Shown in pieces: positions 17,984 to 27,601 of a stretch of 64,000 nucleotides of DNA. Origin of the DNA: Thermosporothrix hazakensis. Lineage in GTDB: Bacteria > Chloroflexota > Ktedonobacteria > Ktedonobacterales > Ktedonobacteraceae. The number at the start of each line of letters is the position of its first letter. Position 1 is the stretch's first letter. The notes below the pieces were generated by a model. That model worked only from the letters and a program-made list of their open reading frames with translations, had not been told where the DNA came from and did no database searches. The position numbers were made by a program, and so were the translations under genes. Where the stretch lies: assembly GCF_003253565.1 (NCBI RefSeq), contig NZ_QKUF01000007.1, positions 186,001 through 250,000 on the forward strand, given 5' to 3'.

Positions 17984-18553
17984 ATGTCTATGCAAAACAA
18001 GACAGAATGGGCTACTATCGGTAAAATAGTGGCCCTTTTTGGTGTACGTGGCGAACTGAAGGTTCAACCACTGACCGATATTCCCGACCGCTTTACGACA
18101 CTGAAGGCGGTGTACCTCACGCCGGGCTATACCCGACATACAATTGAAAGTGTCCGCCCCTATAAAGGCACTATGATTCTGCTCAAGCTGCGTGGCTTTA
18201 ATGATGCCAATGCAGTCGAAGCCCTGCGTGGTCAGGAGCTTTGTATCCCCGTTGAGCAACTGGCGGAACTCCCCCCTGATTCCTACTATCAGCATGATAT
18301 CCTCGGCCTGCGTGTGCTGACGCTTGGAAACACGGAAATTGGGCACATCTCTGATATTATCGCGACTGGCGGCAATGATATCTATGTGATTACATCTGTT
18401 GAAGGCAAACAGGTAATGATTCCGGCGGTGAAGGCTATCATAAAACAGATTGACCTTGTCCGTCACGTAATGTATATTGATCCTATACCGGGGTTATTGG
18501 ATGATGATGCACTTGTTGATGATCCCAATAAGCCCTATGGTGAAGACGAGTAA
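17984..18553 (+). CDS. rimM: Ribosome maturation factor RimM
   Basis: The 189-residue protein has the RimM N-terminal barrel (TIGKIVALFGVRGELKVQPLTDIPDRF) and a PRC-barrel C-terminal half (YYQHDILGLRV, followed by DIYVITSVEGKQVMIPAV). It assists 30S maturation by binding S19. The ATG at 17984 sits 9 nt after GAGG; the in-frame TTG two codons earlier is less likely. trmD and rplS, usual next genes, are absent here. Confidence 0.95.
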   Translation: MSMQNKTEWATIGKIVALFGVRGELKVQPLTDIPDRFTTLKAVYLTPGYTRHTIESVRPYKGTMILLKLRGFNDANAVEALRGQELCIPVEQLAELPPDSYYQHDILGLRVLTLGNTEIGHISDIIATGGNDIYVITSVEGKQVMIPAVKAIIKQIDLVRHVMYIDPIPGLLDDDALVDDPNKPYGEDE

Positions 18554-18693
18554 GGCTAACCCTGTCGCGGAAGCGCGCTGATACACCCTTCAAGCGCACT
18601 TGAAACGTTTTTGTCGCTCTGGCCGTAGTAGAACTGAAGCCGTTTCGCCCGAGTGCGAAGGTGGCGACAAGTTATTTCGATGGGAGGTGTCTT

Positions 18694-18909
18694 GTGTCTG
18701 ACCGTATCCCAACATTAGCCGATCTCTGTACTGCTATCGCTGACGGTCATGTTCCTGCTTCTGTTGATGGCTCGGTATATCAGGTCAATGTCCTGGAGCT
18801 TCGACGCTACTTCCAGGCACTCCATTCATCGGAGACTCAATCTTCTCTTCTCTCTTCTCTTTCCCAGCTTGGTACATGGTCTTCCTCTTCTCGTCCCTCG
18901 GTTGCTTGA
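18694..18909 (+). CDS. Small hypothetical protein, serine-rich tail
   Basis: The 71-residue product starts MSDRIPTLADLCTAIADGHVP and ends in a serine/leucine-rich tail. I do not recognise it. The GTG start has GGGAGGTG directly upstream, a strong ribosome-binding site; an in-frame GTG at 18661 lacks one. It has no membrane segment. It follows rimM at 140 nt and may be a separate transcript. Confidence 0.5.
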   Translation: MSDRIPTLADLCTAIADGHVPASVDGSVYQVNVLELRRYFQALHSSETQSSLLSSLSQLGTWSSSSRPSVA

Positions 18910-19112
18910 GGGCGTTTTTCTTTCTATAGAGAAGGAGTATATCAGTAGTTGCACGAGTAGAAGGTTAGCACTATAATAAGATTTGAGAGTGTAACCATTA
19001 CTGGTTGCTCTCTGTGTGCTCGTTCTCTCGGCAGGGGGCTCGTTGTGCTGGTTGCCTGCCGTATATCTGGCTTTTCAACGAGCGCTTTATACATCGCTGA
19101 GGAAGGTCTTTC

Positions 19113-19358
19113 ATGGAGCAACTCAATACTGATCAAGTGACAGCAACACCCTCCCGTTTCTCTGAGCGGAAGCGGTTTGACTGGCTCTATTTTCTGCCGA
19201 TTCTGGGTATTATCTGGGTCCTCTTTCTCACCGTTGCGGTCGTCTTTCAGCTCCCTATCGGTGGCGTTGTCGACCCGGTAATGACCTTTATGATCGTCAT
19301 TTTCTTCCTGTTCGTCGGGGTAATGTACTGGGCTTTCTATCCCAAATCGAACAGATAG
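19113..19358 (+). CDS. Small two-helix membrane protein
   Basis: The 81-residue protein has a polar N-terminus (about 24 residues) and two hydrophobic helices. These are FLPILGIIWVLFLTVAVVF and a second segment with MTFMIVIFFLFVGVMYWAF, with a proline-containing turn between. The C-terminus is basic (YPKSNR). It is preceded by GAGGAAGG. Function is unknown. It converges on the BtuF-like gene. Confidence 0.7.
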   Translation: MEQLNTDQVTATPSRFSERKRFDWLYFLPILGIIWVLFLTVAVVFQLPIGGVVDPVMTFMIVIFFLFVGVMYWAFYPKSNR

Positions 19359-19370
19359 CAAATAAGGAAG

Positions 19371-19425
19371 AGGGAGAGGAGCATAGGGCTGGTTCTCCGC
19401 TCACTATGTTCCTCTTGTTCCGTCT
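19371..19425. terminator. Hairpin between convergent genes
   Basis: AGAGGAGCATAG (19375-19386) pairs with CTATGTTCCTCT (19404-19415), 12 bp with one G-U pair. The T-rich tail is modest. Confidence 0.5.
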
Positions 19426-20364
19426 TTATGGGGCCAGTTGTAGACAGGCGGTTGGATCAACGGGAGCCGGGTGTCCCCAGAGGGTGTACGCGATCAACTC
19501 GGCTGATTGGACCAATCGCGGACTCGAACGGTTCATATACTGGTTTCCATCAATGGCGTAGACGCGATTGGTTTTGACGGCTCGCAACGTCTTCCACTGT
19601 GGATGTTGCTGAAGCTGTGGGTACTCCTGTACAGTACGTTCAAGGGAGAAGCCACAGGGAGAGAGAATCAACACGTCTGGGTCCACAGCTTGTAGCTCCT
19701 GCCAGCTTAACCAGGGTGCATGAGTACCCGTACCTCCACAGACTGCTTCTCCACCTGCATATGCAACCAATTCCGGTATCCAGTTTCCCGCACCCATCAA
19801 CGGATCAAGCCACTCAAGTACGGCAACACGTGGCTTCTGCGCGCTTGCGGTCTGTGCTTGAAGCTGTTCAAGCCGGTGAATATAGATCGCTATCTGCTGG
19901 CGGGCAACCTCAGTCGCGTGCAGGGCCGTGCCGATGCGGAGCATATCGTTCCAGACATCTTGTAGGCGATAGGGGGCAAGGGCCACGATGCGGGGCTGTA
20001 TGCCGATAACGTGCTGTAAGGCAGCGATGACATCATTCTCGCTCACGGCACAGACCTCGCACTGTGTTTGTGTCAGCAGAAGGTCTGGTTTGAGACGCTG
20101 AAGCAGATCGGTATCAATAGTGTAGATACTGAGTGCTTTGAGCGCATTACCCTGCGTCTCGTCCCTTGCACGGGCAAGCTGTTTGATCTGGGCGTCTATC
20201 TGCTCGCTGCTGGTATCCACATCGATTAACGGGCGGCTAACTGCTGGCAGATGCAGCACTTCAGGCGGATAGTCGCACTCATGGGAGCGACCCACAAGCG
20301 CTGACAGGTACCCGAGTTCTGCGACCATTTCGGTGGCGCTTGCCAGCAATGAGACAATCCGCAT
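19426..20364 (-). CDS. BtuF-like periplasmic-binding-fold protein (cobalamin/siderophore type)
   Basis: The 312-residue protein has the class III substrate-binding fold: MRIVSLLASATEMVAELG, GRSHECDYPP, LKPDLLLTQTQCEVCAV, WLDPLMGAGNWIPELVAYAGGE and a C-terminal DGNQYMNRSSPRLV. This matches the cobalamin-binding BtuF-like group that lacks a signal peptide. No signal or lipobox is present here and no transporter partner is adjacent, so a cytoplasmic corrinoid- or metal-chelate-binding role is likely. It lies 80 nt downstream of the WD40 kinases on the same strand and has its own candidate promoter. Confidence 0.8.
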   Translation of the reverse strand: MRIVSLLASATEMVAELGYLSALVGRSHECDYPPEVLHLPAVSRPLIDVDTSSEQIDAQIKQLARARDETQGNALKALSIYTIDTDLLQRLKPDLLLTQTQCEVCAVSENDVIAALQHVIGIQPRIVALAPYRLQDVWNDMLRIGTALHATEVARQQIAIYIHRLEQLQAQTASAQKPRVAVLEWLDPLMGAGNWIPELVAYAGGEAVCGGTGTHAPWLSWQELQAVDPDVLILSPCGFSLERTVQEYPQLQQHPQWKTLRAVKTNRVYAIDGNQYMNRSSPRLVQSAELIAYTLWGHPAPVDPTACLQLAP

Positions 20365-20418
20365 AACGCTTTTCCCCCTTGCTCCTGCTGTTGAGCTATA
20401 TTTTTTTCGTCCTACGGC

Positions 20419-20449
20419 ATTGTATCATATTGTGCGTGCAGAATCTCAA
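20419..20449 (-). promoter_or_regulatory. Candidate promoter for the BtuF-like gene
   Basis: On the minus strand TGATACAAT gives an extended -10 (TACAAT at 20424-20419); TTGAGA lies 19 bp upstream and overlaps the kinase stop region. Confidence 0.45.
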
Positions 20450-22797
20450 GGCGTGGCGTCGACCTGCCAGATTCTTATTGTTTTGTCTGCTCCTGCCGTT
20501 GCCAGGTATTTCCCATCAGGTGACCAATTGAGATCGAGAATGGTGCTATTATGCCCGTGCTCTTTGCCAAACAACATGGTAGGCAAGCGATAGCCGTCCT
20601 TCATGCGCGGTTTGGGGTCTGCAAGATCCCAGATATGCACGCGATTACTCCACATATAGCATGCCGCGATATAGCGTCCATTGGGAGACCAACACAGGCT
20701 GGCAACCTGAGGGAGCAGCTTGAAGCCCAGGTTGTTCTCTTTATCGGGTGGATGGAACGCAAAGTAGTCATCGGTCAGGAGCCGTTGTTCCACCTTGCGC
20801 GTCAGGGCATCCCAGATCTCGATGGTATCCAGGTTGCAGAGCGCGAGCTTTGTTTTCTGCGTGGGAGACCATGCCATTATCTGTCGAAAAATGAAGATAG
20901 TCTCATCTTTTGTATAGACTTTCGCCCGTTCCGCGGGCTCCAGCAGATGCTTTACCTTACCCGCTTTGACATCCCAGATCGCCACCTGAAAATTGCTGAG
21001 CTGTTGCGCGAGCCAGAGGCCGTCTCGGGACCAACTCAGCAGGGTGGTGGTGATGGCATACTTATGTTTCAGGACAGAAGGCAGCTTGTCATCAGCCAGG
21101 ACTTTTGGTTTCTGTTTGGGGGGAGCTGCCACATGCCAGAGCAGGAGCTTGTTTGTCTCTCCGAGGTCAGTGGCGAAGGTATCTCCCTGCACGTTTGCAG
21201 TGATTTTGGTATAGGAGATGGTAGCGAATATATTGTCCTGTGCTGGTGGCTCCGCGTTTCCGTACTGGGTGGCGTCATCATCGCTTGCGGGATCAACGAC
21301 GTCAATTTCGTTATTCTCGCCACAGGTGAAAAGCAGTCTGCTGCTATCCGCTGTCCAATCGAGCGAGTTCCCGTAGAAGGCTCTGGTTGCTCGCCAGCGC
21401 TGGTAGGTGATGTCTTTTGCGGATGATGTGTTGATAGCCTTCCGAATATTCCAGGCATACACCGTTTTATCCAGGCCCGCAGAAGCCAGATAGTTTCCAT
21501 CAGGAGACCATTTTACCTCTCGAACCTCGTCGAGATGTTTTTCCAGCGAAAGAAGTTGTTTCCCTTCTATGAAGTGGTGGGGACCTGGCTGGGGTGTCGG
21601 TGTTGGCTGAACCTCCGACTGCCGTTGTGAGTACCAGCGGAACAGCGCGAAGCCTCCCGCACCTGTGACGATAGCCGCTGTCGCGCCGCCAACGAGCAGT
21701 GTTCGCCGTTTGAGCTTTTGATGCGATCCATCTAGAAGGTTTTGAGTCAGCGTCCGTGTATGCTGGGTTACGGTGTCAGTTTCTTGAAGCAAATCTCGGG
21801 TTGTCGAGTCAGGTACATCAGTTGTGGGCTGTGTTCGAGCATGGATATCAAAAAGACGGGACGCTGCCGTGTTCGCCGAAGAAAGCCGTTTGCTCCACGG
21901 GGCAAGTAGGGTTGCATCGGGATCGGTGCGTTCCATCCTGGGATTATGCCATGCTTTCGTTAGAGCCTCAACAAAAGCCACACAGGAAGGAGGGCGCTGT
22001 GCGGGATCTTTTGCCAGCCCTTTCATCAGAACAGCCTCAACATGCAAGGGAATCGTTGGATTGATCTGCCGGGGCCGGGGTGGTGCCTCATGTAACTGCT
22101 TGAGGAGCACATCAAACGGGTTATCTCCTCGAAATGGTAGTTTTCCCGTGAAAAGATGATATGCAATGATAGCCAGACTGTAGCGATCGCTGGCGAACTC
22201 CGCGTACCCTTGAGCTTGTTCCGGGGCCATGTATTCAGGGGTTCCTCCTCCTGCGTGGGTCTGACTGCGATGGGTTGCACTATTGAGGAGCTTGGCGATA
22301 CCGAAATCGGCTAGAAAGAGCAGATTATCCTGAAGCAGCATGTTAGCTGGTTTGATATCACGGTGAATAATATGCTTGCTGTGGGCGTAGTCAATCGCTT
22401 CGGCGGCCTGGCGAAGAAAGCGCAGCCCTGCCTCAGGCGTCAGGGGTGGCTCACTGTAGATGAGGTCTCGTAGGGTTCCACCTGTCAGGTAGGGCGTGAC
22501 CAGATAGGTGACGATTTGCTCTTCATCGTCTTCAAGTGGTTGTTGCCCAAAGTCATGGACCTGAAGTATGTGCGGATGCTCCAGCGAGGCGATGGCTCGG
22601 GCTTCATAGGTGAAGGCATCCAGATAGCTCTTGTCCTCCGCCAGAACCGGTGGGAAAATTTTAATCGCGACCTGACGTTGAAGCGCTGCGTCTTCTGCCA
22701 GCCAGACTTCTCCCATGCCTCCCCGCCCAATCAAGCGGATAGGCCGATAGCGCCCAATGGTTTTATCCTGCCAATCTATCAGATAATACATCGCCAT
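20446..22797 (-). CDS. Membrane Ser/Thr protein kinase with C-terminal WD40 repeats (kinase 2 of pair)
   Basis: The 783-residue protein has an N-terminal Hanks-type kinase (about residues 17-280): glycine loop GRGGMGEV, K46 in VAIK, HRDIKPANML, DFGIAKLL and an APE-like motif GTPEYMAPEQ. A linker follows, then one transmembrane helix near residue 370 (LLVGGATAAIVTGAGGFALF). The C-terminal region carries WD40-like repeats such as EVKWSPDGNYLASAGLDKTV and the last DLNWSPDGKYLATAGADKTI. The kinase faces the cytoplasm and the propeller probably lies outside. Its start is 3 nt past the stop of the upstream kinase, so the two are translationally coupled. Confidence 0.93.
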   Translation of the reverse strand: MAMYYLIDWQDKTIGRYRPIRLIGRGGMGEVWLAEDAALQRQVAIKIFPPVLAEDKSYLDAFTYEARAIASLEHPHILQVHDFGQQPLEDDEEQIVTYLVTPYLTGGTLRDLIYSEPPLTPEAGLRFLRQAAEAIDYAHSKHIIHRDIKPANMLLQDNLLFLADFGIAKLLNSATHRSQTHAGGGTPEYMAPEQAQGYAEFASDRYSLAIIAYHLFTGKLPFRGDNPFDVLLKQLHEAPPRPRQINPTIPLHVEAVLMKGLAKDPAQRPPSCVAFVEALTKAWHNPRMERTDPDATLLAPWSKRLSSANTAASRLFDIHARTQPTTDVPDSTTRDLLQETDTVTQHTRTLTQNLLDGSHQKLKRRTLLVGGATAAIVTGAGGFALFRWYSQRQSEVQPTPTPQPGPHHFIEGKQLLSLEKHLDEVREVKWSPDGNYLASAGLDKTVYAWNIRKAINTSSAKDITYQRWRATRAFYGNSLDWTADSSRLLFTCGENNEIDVVDPASDDDATQYGNAEPPAQDNIFATISYTKITANVQGDTFATDLGETNKLLLWHVAAPPKQKPKVLADDKLPSVLKHKYAITTTLLSWSRDGLWLAQQLSNFQVAIWDVKAGKVKHLLEPAERAKVYTKDETIFIFRQIMAWSPTQKTKLALCNLDTIEIWDALTRKVEQRLLTDDYFAFHPPDKENNLGFKLLPQVASLCWSPNGRYIAACYMWSNRVHIWDLADPKPRMKDGYRLPTMLFGKEHGHNSTILDLNWSPDGKYLATAGADKTIRIWQVDATP

Positions 22798-22800
22798 AGA

Positions 22801-24975
22801 TCAGATCCCTCGTCCCTCTATCTTCCAGAAGAAGATACTGGAATTCTTATCGTTCTTATACGTTACCGCAAGCCACTTTCCGTCCGGGGACCATGTCAGC
22901 GTTCTGGGGCTCTTTTCAAACTCGGGATGGAGCGTAAGCGGTTGCTGCTTGCTTTTCGTAAAGTCCCAGACCAGCACTTTCCCCCGTTGGGTACATGCTG
23001 CGATCAATGTCTTACGCGAATCCGGACAGAGCGCGATAGAAATCAGCTTATCATCTTTTTTGCTGTAGAGGCGATACTTCACCTTTGTATCGGGAAGGCC
23101 CCAGATCAGTATAGTGGGCTCGACCAGTGTATAGTTTCCTGCCAGCCATTTGCCATCGGGCGTAAAAGAAACGCTATCCCAATCGCCGTTGTAGCCTTGT
23201 TCGGGATCTTTCAGACTAAAGCGCTGCTGCCATTGTGGCTTTTTGGCTGAATCAAGGCGAAATTGGCCTATCCCAATATCCTGGTTACGAGCGATAGCAA
23301 GAAGTGGGTCTTTGCTGACACTACTGCAAGCGACCGTCGGGAAGGATGATGAGAGTGCCGAGATATAGCCACCGGTCACAGGGATATTTCCCCAGGTGTG
23401 GCGGGACCGGTTTGTTTCTGCCACAAAGAGCGTCTCGCGAGAATTGGTGATATCGTTGTCGAGCGTACTGATACCAACAAGGTACTTGCCCTGCCAGACA
23501 AAAGCATCCGTTTTCAGGGTCATCGCTTTTGTGGGAGCATGGAACTCAACCGGGGACCCGAAGTCAGGAGCTTCACGCAATGCGGGTGTATAAATTCCGT
23601 AGGTCATGAGTGATATGTCTTCCTTGTTGGAAGGGCTCCCTCTTTGGGAGAGCGCGAGCCATTTTCCATCGGGTGACCATGCGATCTGAAAATCCATAGT
23701 AAATGCATTTCTTGTCGCAATGGGGGTCGGATCATGTTTGGTTGCCTGTAACAATGTTTGAGCTTCCCAGACTTTTACAACACCTTCTGTTCCAGCAGTT
23801 GCAATGTACCGACCGTCAGCGGACCAGTCCAGAGAAAAGATATCTGATACATGCAGAAACTTTTGCTGAATGGTCGGCGCGGCAGGATCTACCGTCGGCT
23901 GCGGGGTTGGCCCGGGAGATGGCGGTTGGTGCATTGTTTGAGTGAGGAGTTGCCAGCCCGTAACACCACCTGCAAGCACTGCTGCGCCTGCAATGCCTCC
24001 ACCAATCAGGAGTTGACGGCGTGACAATGTCAGTTTTGATGGCTTCGCAGTGGCCTCGGCTGTCAACGGATGGTTTATTGTCACCTCGTCGGGAATCAAG
24101 GCAACGGCTTGCTTGATGTTCTGAACGAACTCTTCGGCCGTGGCGGGGCGCTCCTCTGGCTGTTTTGCCATGCCCTGCAAGAGCGCTTTTTCCAGGCTCG
24201 GAGAGATGAGCGCGTTGAACTGGCTTGGAAGGGGTGGCTGCTGTGTGATATGTTGCATGATCGTTGCGTAGGTAGTTTCAGCCACAAATGGCAGGCGCCC
24301 GGTGAAAAGCTGATAGGCGACTACCGCCAGACTGTAGATATCGCTAGCGGGAACAGCCTGACCGCGCGCCTGTTCGGGAGCGATGTAATCAGGGGTTCCA
24401 AAGCCGATCCCTGTTTGTTGTTTGGTTGCGGATTCTTCGAGTGAGGCTTCAAGAAGATAGGCAATACCAAAATCGGTCAGGAGCAACCAGTTTTTATCGC
24501 GCAAAAGCATATTGCCCGGCTTGATATCGCGGTGGACCAGCCCCTGTTGATGGGCATAATCAATGGCTTGAGCTGCCTGTGATAAGTAGGTAAGGACAGT
24601 GGCGGTAGGTAATAATTTCTCCTCTTGTTTCAACGCTTCCAGAAGATCGGAGAGCGCACCACCGGCGATATATGGCATAACGATATAGGTCACGATTCGG
24701 CCATCTGCAAGCGTCTGCTCGCCGAAGTCATGAACTGAAACAATATGTGGATGGTTAAGCGCTGCTGCGGCCTGGGCCTCTTTTTTGAAAATATGGCTAA
24801 AGGTTGTATTCCCGGGCTGATGTGGCGGAAGCGTCTTAATCGCGACCTGGCGCTGTAAGAATGGATCTTTGCAGAGCCAGACATCAGCCATGCCACCGCG
24901 CCCGATACGTCTGATAACTTGATAGCGTCCAAATACTCGGTTTGTCTGCTGTATTTCGTCACTATCATGGATCAT
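22801..24975 (-). CDS. Membrane Ser/Thr protein kinase with C-terminal WD40 repeats (kinase 1 of pair)
   Basis: The 724-residue kinase has the same plan as its downstream neighbour. The catalytic domain has GRGGMADV, K47 in VAIK, VHRDIKPGNMLL, DFGIAYLLE and GTPDYIAPEQ. One transmembrane helix lies near residue 335 (LLIGGGIAGAAVLAGGVTGW). After it comes a proline-rich spacer, then degenerate WD40 repeats (LDWSADGRYIATAGTEGVVK, LTWSPDGKWLAVTYKNDK). An extra Thr-rich juxtamembrane stretch could carry autophosphorylation sites. It is first in a two-gene operon with a good upstream promoter. The substrate is unknown; overall divergence between the two copies shows an old duplication. Confidence 0.93.
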   Translation of the reverse strand: MIHDSDEIQQTNRVFGRYQVIRRIGRGGMADVWLCKDPFLQRQVAIKTLPPHQPGNTTFSHIFKKEAQAAAALNHPHIVSVHDFGEQTLADGRIVTYIVMPYIAGGALSDLLEALKQEEKLLPTATVLTYLSQAAQAIDYAHQQGLVHRDIKPGNMLLRDKNWLLLTDFGIAYLLEASLEESATKQQTGIGFGTPDYIAPEQARGQAVPASDIYSLAVVAYQLFTGRLPFVAETTYATIMQHITQQPPLPSQFNALISPSLEKALLQGMAKQPEERPATAEEFVQNIKQAVALIPDEVTINHPLTAEATAKPSKLTLSRRQLLIGGGIAGAAVLAGGVTGWQLLTQTMHQPPSPGPTPQPTVDPAAPTIQQKFLHVSDIFSLDWSADGRYIATAGTEGVVKVWEAQTLLQATKHDPTPIATRNAFTMDFQIAWSPDGKWLALSQRGSPSNKEDISLMTYGIYTPALREAPDFGSPVEFHAPTKAMTLKTDAFVWQGKYLVGISTLDNDITNSRETLFVAETNRSRHTWGNIPVTGGYISALSSSFPTVACSSVSKDPLLAIARNQDIGIGQFRLDSAKKPQWQQRFSLKDPEQGYNGDWDSVSFTPDGKWLAGNYTLVEPTILIWGLPDTKVKYRLYSKKDDKLISIALCPDSRKTLIAACTQRGKVLVWDFTKSKQQPLTLHPEFEKSPRTLTWSPDGKWLAVTYKNDKNSSIFFWKIEGRGI

Positions 24976-25090
24976 ATATGTTTCCTTGCTCTCTCTTTGT
25001 GTCAGCGGATAGTATGATGCTTGCTTTCGGGTACGGCTTCGGGCTATGTGAGGCTTCTCTGAAACGCGCGGCCTGTTTGTCCATAGCCTT

Positions 25091-25119
25091 TATTGTAGTG
25101 AGCCTCATCCGTTTTCGCA
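25091..25119 (-). promoter_or_regulatory. Promoter of the WD40 kinase operon
   Basis: Minus strand: TTGCGA (25119-25114), 17 bp, TACAAT (25096-25091). The leader is about 110 nt. Confidence 0.7.
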
Positions 25120-25457
25120 AGCGCCCTGATATTTCTGCGGTTGCTTTGTCAGGAGAACAGGCAAGTTCTATTTGGTACTATAGAACGGTCTCTAGATTGA
25201 CAGGTATGAATAAAGATTATCCTCCCCGCTCTCGGGTATGCTCGGTGTCTTGAATTATGGTAGGCTTGCGTCAGGGAAATTGTCAAGCAGCAAATTGAAA
25301 ACAGTTGCTATCTGTTGTGAATGGAGATAATACGTTTCTCCTCACTTGAAACTCGATAGGGATCAGGGTGAGAGGAAGATAAGCCAGAACTCTCACATTG
25401 AGTATAGGGTGGTCAGGTGTTGCGCAAGGAGCAATGAAAGCTGGTATAGACCAGATG

Positions 25458-25466
25458 TGCTATACT
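25458..25466 (+). promoter_or_regulatory. Extended -10 promoter of the DhaR-like gene
   Basis: TGCTATACT combines TGN with a near-consensus -10 (25461-25466), about 45 nt before the ATG. Confidence 0.55.
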
Positions 25467-25513
25467 GCCTTCAATTATGGTTCGTCTGATCATTGTGATA
25501 AGGAAAAAAGCGC

Positions 25514-27601
25514 ATGCAAGGGAATGTACAGGACTATCAACCTATCTGGCAGCAATTTATTGCGTGTGGTGAAATGGCAGAAGATGTACTTCCTCATGTG
25601 GTGCAGCTTTCATGGCGTCGCTGTGCGGCTATGGGTGTGGACCCCTATTTATCGATGGGGGTGAATGCGTCCATGTACCCTGCATCGCATCAGGAGCAGG
25701 GAGAAGGTCAGGCTTTGCTCTCTCTGGTGCGACCGGCATTGGAAGATCTATACCAGTTTATTGAGGGGTCTGGATGTGTGGTTGCGTTTGCTGATACGGA
25801 GGCACGAATTGTTGATGTCGTTGGAGATGAGGAGCTGCTACAGGAGCTTCGTCAGCGGGGACTCTTTAATGAACAAAGCTGGAAAGAGGAGATACTGGGA
25901 ACAAATGCTCTTGCTCTTGCCCTGCTTGAATCATTCCCCATTCAGGTGAGTGGCGCGCAGCACTTTTGCTCCCTGCTGCATCCTTTTTACTCTTCGGCTG
26001 CTCCGGTCCATACGGTGCTCGGACAGGCCGTCGGTGTGCTGGCTGTGATTGGACCCCGCCAGTGCAGCCATATCCATACGCTGGGCATGGTGACGGCTGC
26101 GGCCCAGGCGATCAGTAATCAACTCCAGATGCAATCCTGGTTAACCAACACCAATACCCTGCTTTCCGAGCTGCGTACTATTTTACGTACACTGGCCGAT
26201 GGTATTTTGCTGATTCGTGATGATGGTATCATCTCCCAGATGAATGCGCCTGCCGGGATGATGCTTGGCCTGATTCCTGAGCGGGTGATGGGTCGAAAGT
26301 TGCAGGATGTGCTGCATGTGCCTCCCGTACTGGCACGAGCCCTGCACCCTGGAGGCTCGCTGCTGGATGAGGAGATTGTGTTTGAGACGGTGCGTGGACG
26401 CACCCCATTTCTTTGTACATTGAAGCGCATTACCGGCAATACCGGAAAACCGGTGATATCTTCCAGAAGCGATGTCGGCTGGCTGATGCTTGAGGAACCT
26501 GTACAGGCCGATGGCTTTATGCTGATCCTCCGCAGTATTGAGGGCGTGCAAAAACTGGTCCATCGTATGACGGGAGCGCGGGCGCATATGACCTTCGCGA
26601 ATCTGATCGGGGAGAGTTCGGCCTTGCGGGAAGCGGTGCGCCATGCGCAGATAGCTTCCCATAGTAATGCAACCGTGTTGCTGCATGGTGAAACTGGAAC
26701 CGGGAAAGAGATCTTTGCCCAGAGTATTCATAATGCAAGCGCTCGGGCTGATGGGCCGTTTGTCGCGATCAATTGCGCCGCTATACCACGGGAGCTGATT
26801 ACAACTGAGCTATTTGGATATGAGGGGGGCGCATTTACCGGCGCGGATCGGCAGGGACGACCGGGAAAATTCGAGCTGGCTCATCGAGGGACACTCTTTC
26901 TGGACGAGATAGGCGATATGCCGCTTGAGCTGCAAACCAGCCTGCTACGAACTCTGGAGACGCGTACGATTATGCGTATCGGCGGTCAGCGTATTATCAG
27001 TGTTGATGTACGTATCATCGCGGCCACTCATAAGGATTTGCGTGCCGAGGTCGAGAAGGGAAATTTCCGCTCTGATCTCTATTACAGGCTGAATGTCCTT
27101 TCGATTGAGATTCCCCCGCTGCGCCAGCGAGAGCGCGATATTCCTCTATTGGTGCAATACTTCCTCTCACGTCAGAGCCGTGTGCTTGGGCGTTCGCTTA
27201 TGATAGAACAGGAGGCGCTTGAACGGCTTTGCGCGTATTCCTGGCCGGGCAATGTGCGCGAGCTAGAGAACACCCTGGAGCGTACGACCTATCTGGCCCA
27301 ACATTCCGTCATCACTGTAGCGGATTTGCCTCCCTTTTTCCGTCACCTTGAAACCACACAAAAGAATGATAACGGGCAGAAAGAAACTATACCAGCAGAG
27401 GAGGAGCATGCTAAGATCGTCGGACATTCGCTGAAAGAGCGCAGTCATGAGGCGGAGATAGAGGCGATCGTTCAGGCATGGCGGCGGTGTGAGGGGAACG
27501 CAACCCGAGCCGCGGCTGCCCTGGGTATCAGCCGTACCACGTTGTGGCGGAAGATGGTGAAGTATGGCCTGACTCCTGAAAAGCTACGGGCCAGCATGTG
27601 A
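25514..27601 (+). CDS. Sigma-54-dependent enhancer-binding activator, DhaR/AcoR-like
   Basis: The 695-residue protein has four parts. An N-terminal GAF-like sensor (about 70-210) contains [15 protein letters not shown], typical of AcoR/DhaR activators. A PAS segment spans about 215-345. The AAA+ domain (about 360-590) has Walker A GETGTGKE, the GAFTGA loop that touches sigma-54, and [10 protein letters not shown] Fis-type HTH at the end reads [20 protein letters not shown]. It lies directly upstream of dhaK, dhaL and dhaM, so it is the probable activator of that operon. In Escherichia coli DhaR is controlled by the kinase subunits DhaK and DhaL; the same feedback is plausible here but not shown. 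The start has AAGGAA 8 nt upstream. Confidence 0.9.
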   Translation: MQGNVQDYQPIWQQFIACGEMAEDVLPHVVQLSWRRCAAMGVDPYLSMGVNASMYPASHQEQGEGQALLSLVRPALEDLYQFIEGSGCVVAFADTEARIVDVVGDEELLQELRQRGLFNEQSWKEEILGTNALALALLESFPIQVSGAQHFCSLLHPFYSSAAPVHTVLGQAVGVLAVIGPRQCSHIHTLGMVTAAAQAISNQLQMQSWLTNTNTLLSELRTILRTLADGILLIRDDGIISQMNAPAGMMLGLIPERVMGRKLQDVLHVPPVLARALHPGGSLLDEEIVFETVRGRTPFLCTLKRITGNTGKPVISSRSDVGWLMLEEPVQADGFMLILRSIEGVQKLVHRMTGARAHMTFANLIGESSALREAVRHAQIASHSNATVLLHGETGTGKEIFAQSIHNASARADGPFVAINCAAIPRELITTELFGYEGGAFTGADRQGRPGKFELAHRGTLFLDEIGDMPLELQTSLLRTLETRTIMRIGGQRIISVDVRIIAATHKDLRAEVEKGNFRSDLYYRLNVLSIEIPPLRQRERDIPLLVQYFLSRQSRVLGRSLMIEQEALERLCAYSWPGNVRELENTLERTTYLAQHSVITVADLPPFFRHLETTQKNDNGQKETIPAEEEHAKIVGHSLKERSHEAEIEAIVQAWRRCEGNATRAAAALGISRTTLWRKMVKYGLTPEKLRASM

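Larger units (their letters stand above)
24976..25513. other. Divergent intergenic region between WD40 kinases and the sigma-54 activator gene
   Basis: 538 bp. It contains the minus-strand kinase promoter (25091-25119) and the plus-strand extended -10 promoter (25458-25466). An inverted repeat GTTCTAT, 8 bp, ATAGAAC lies at 25165-25186. No gene is supported. Confidence 0.6.
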
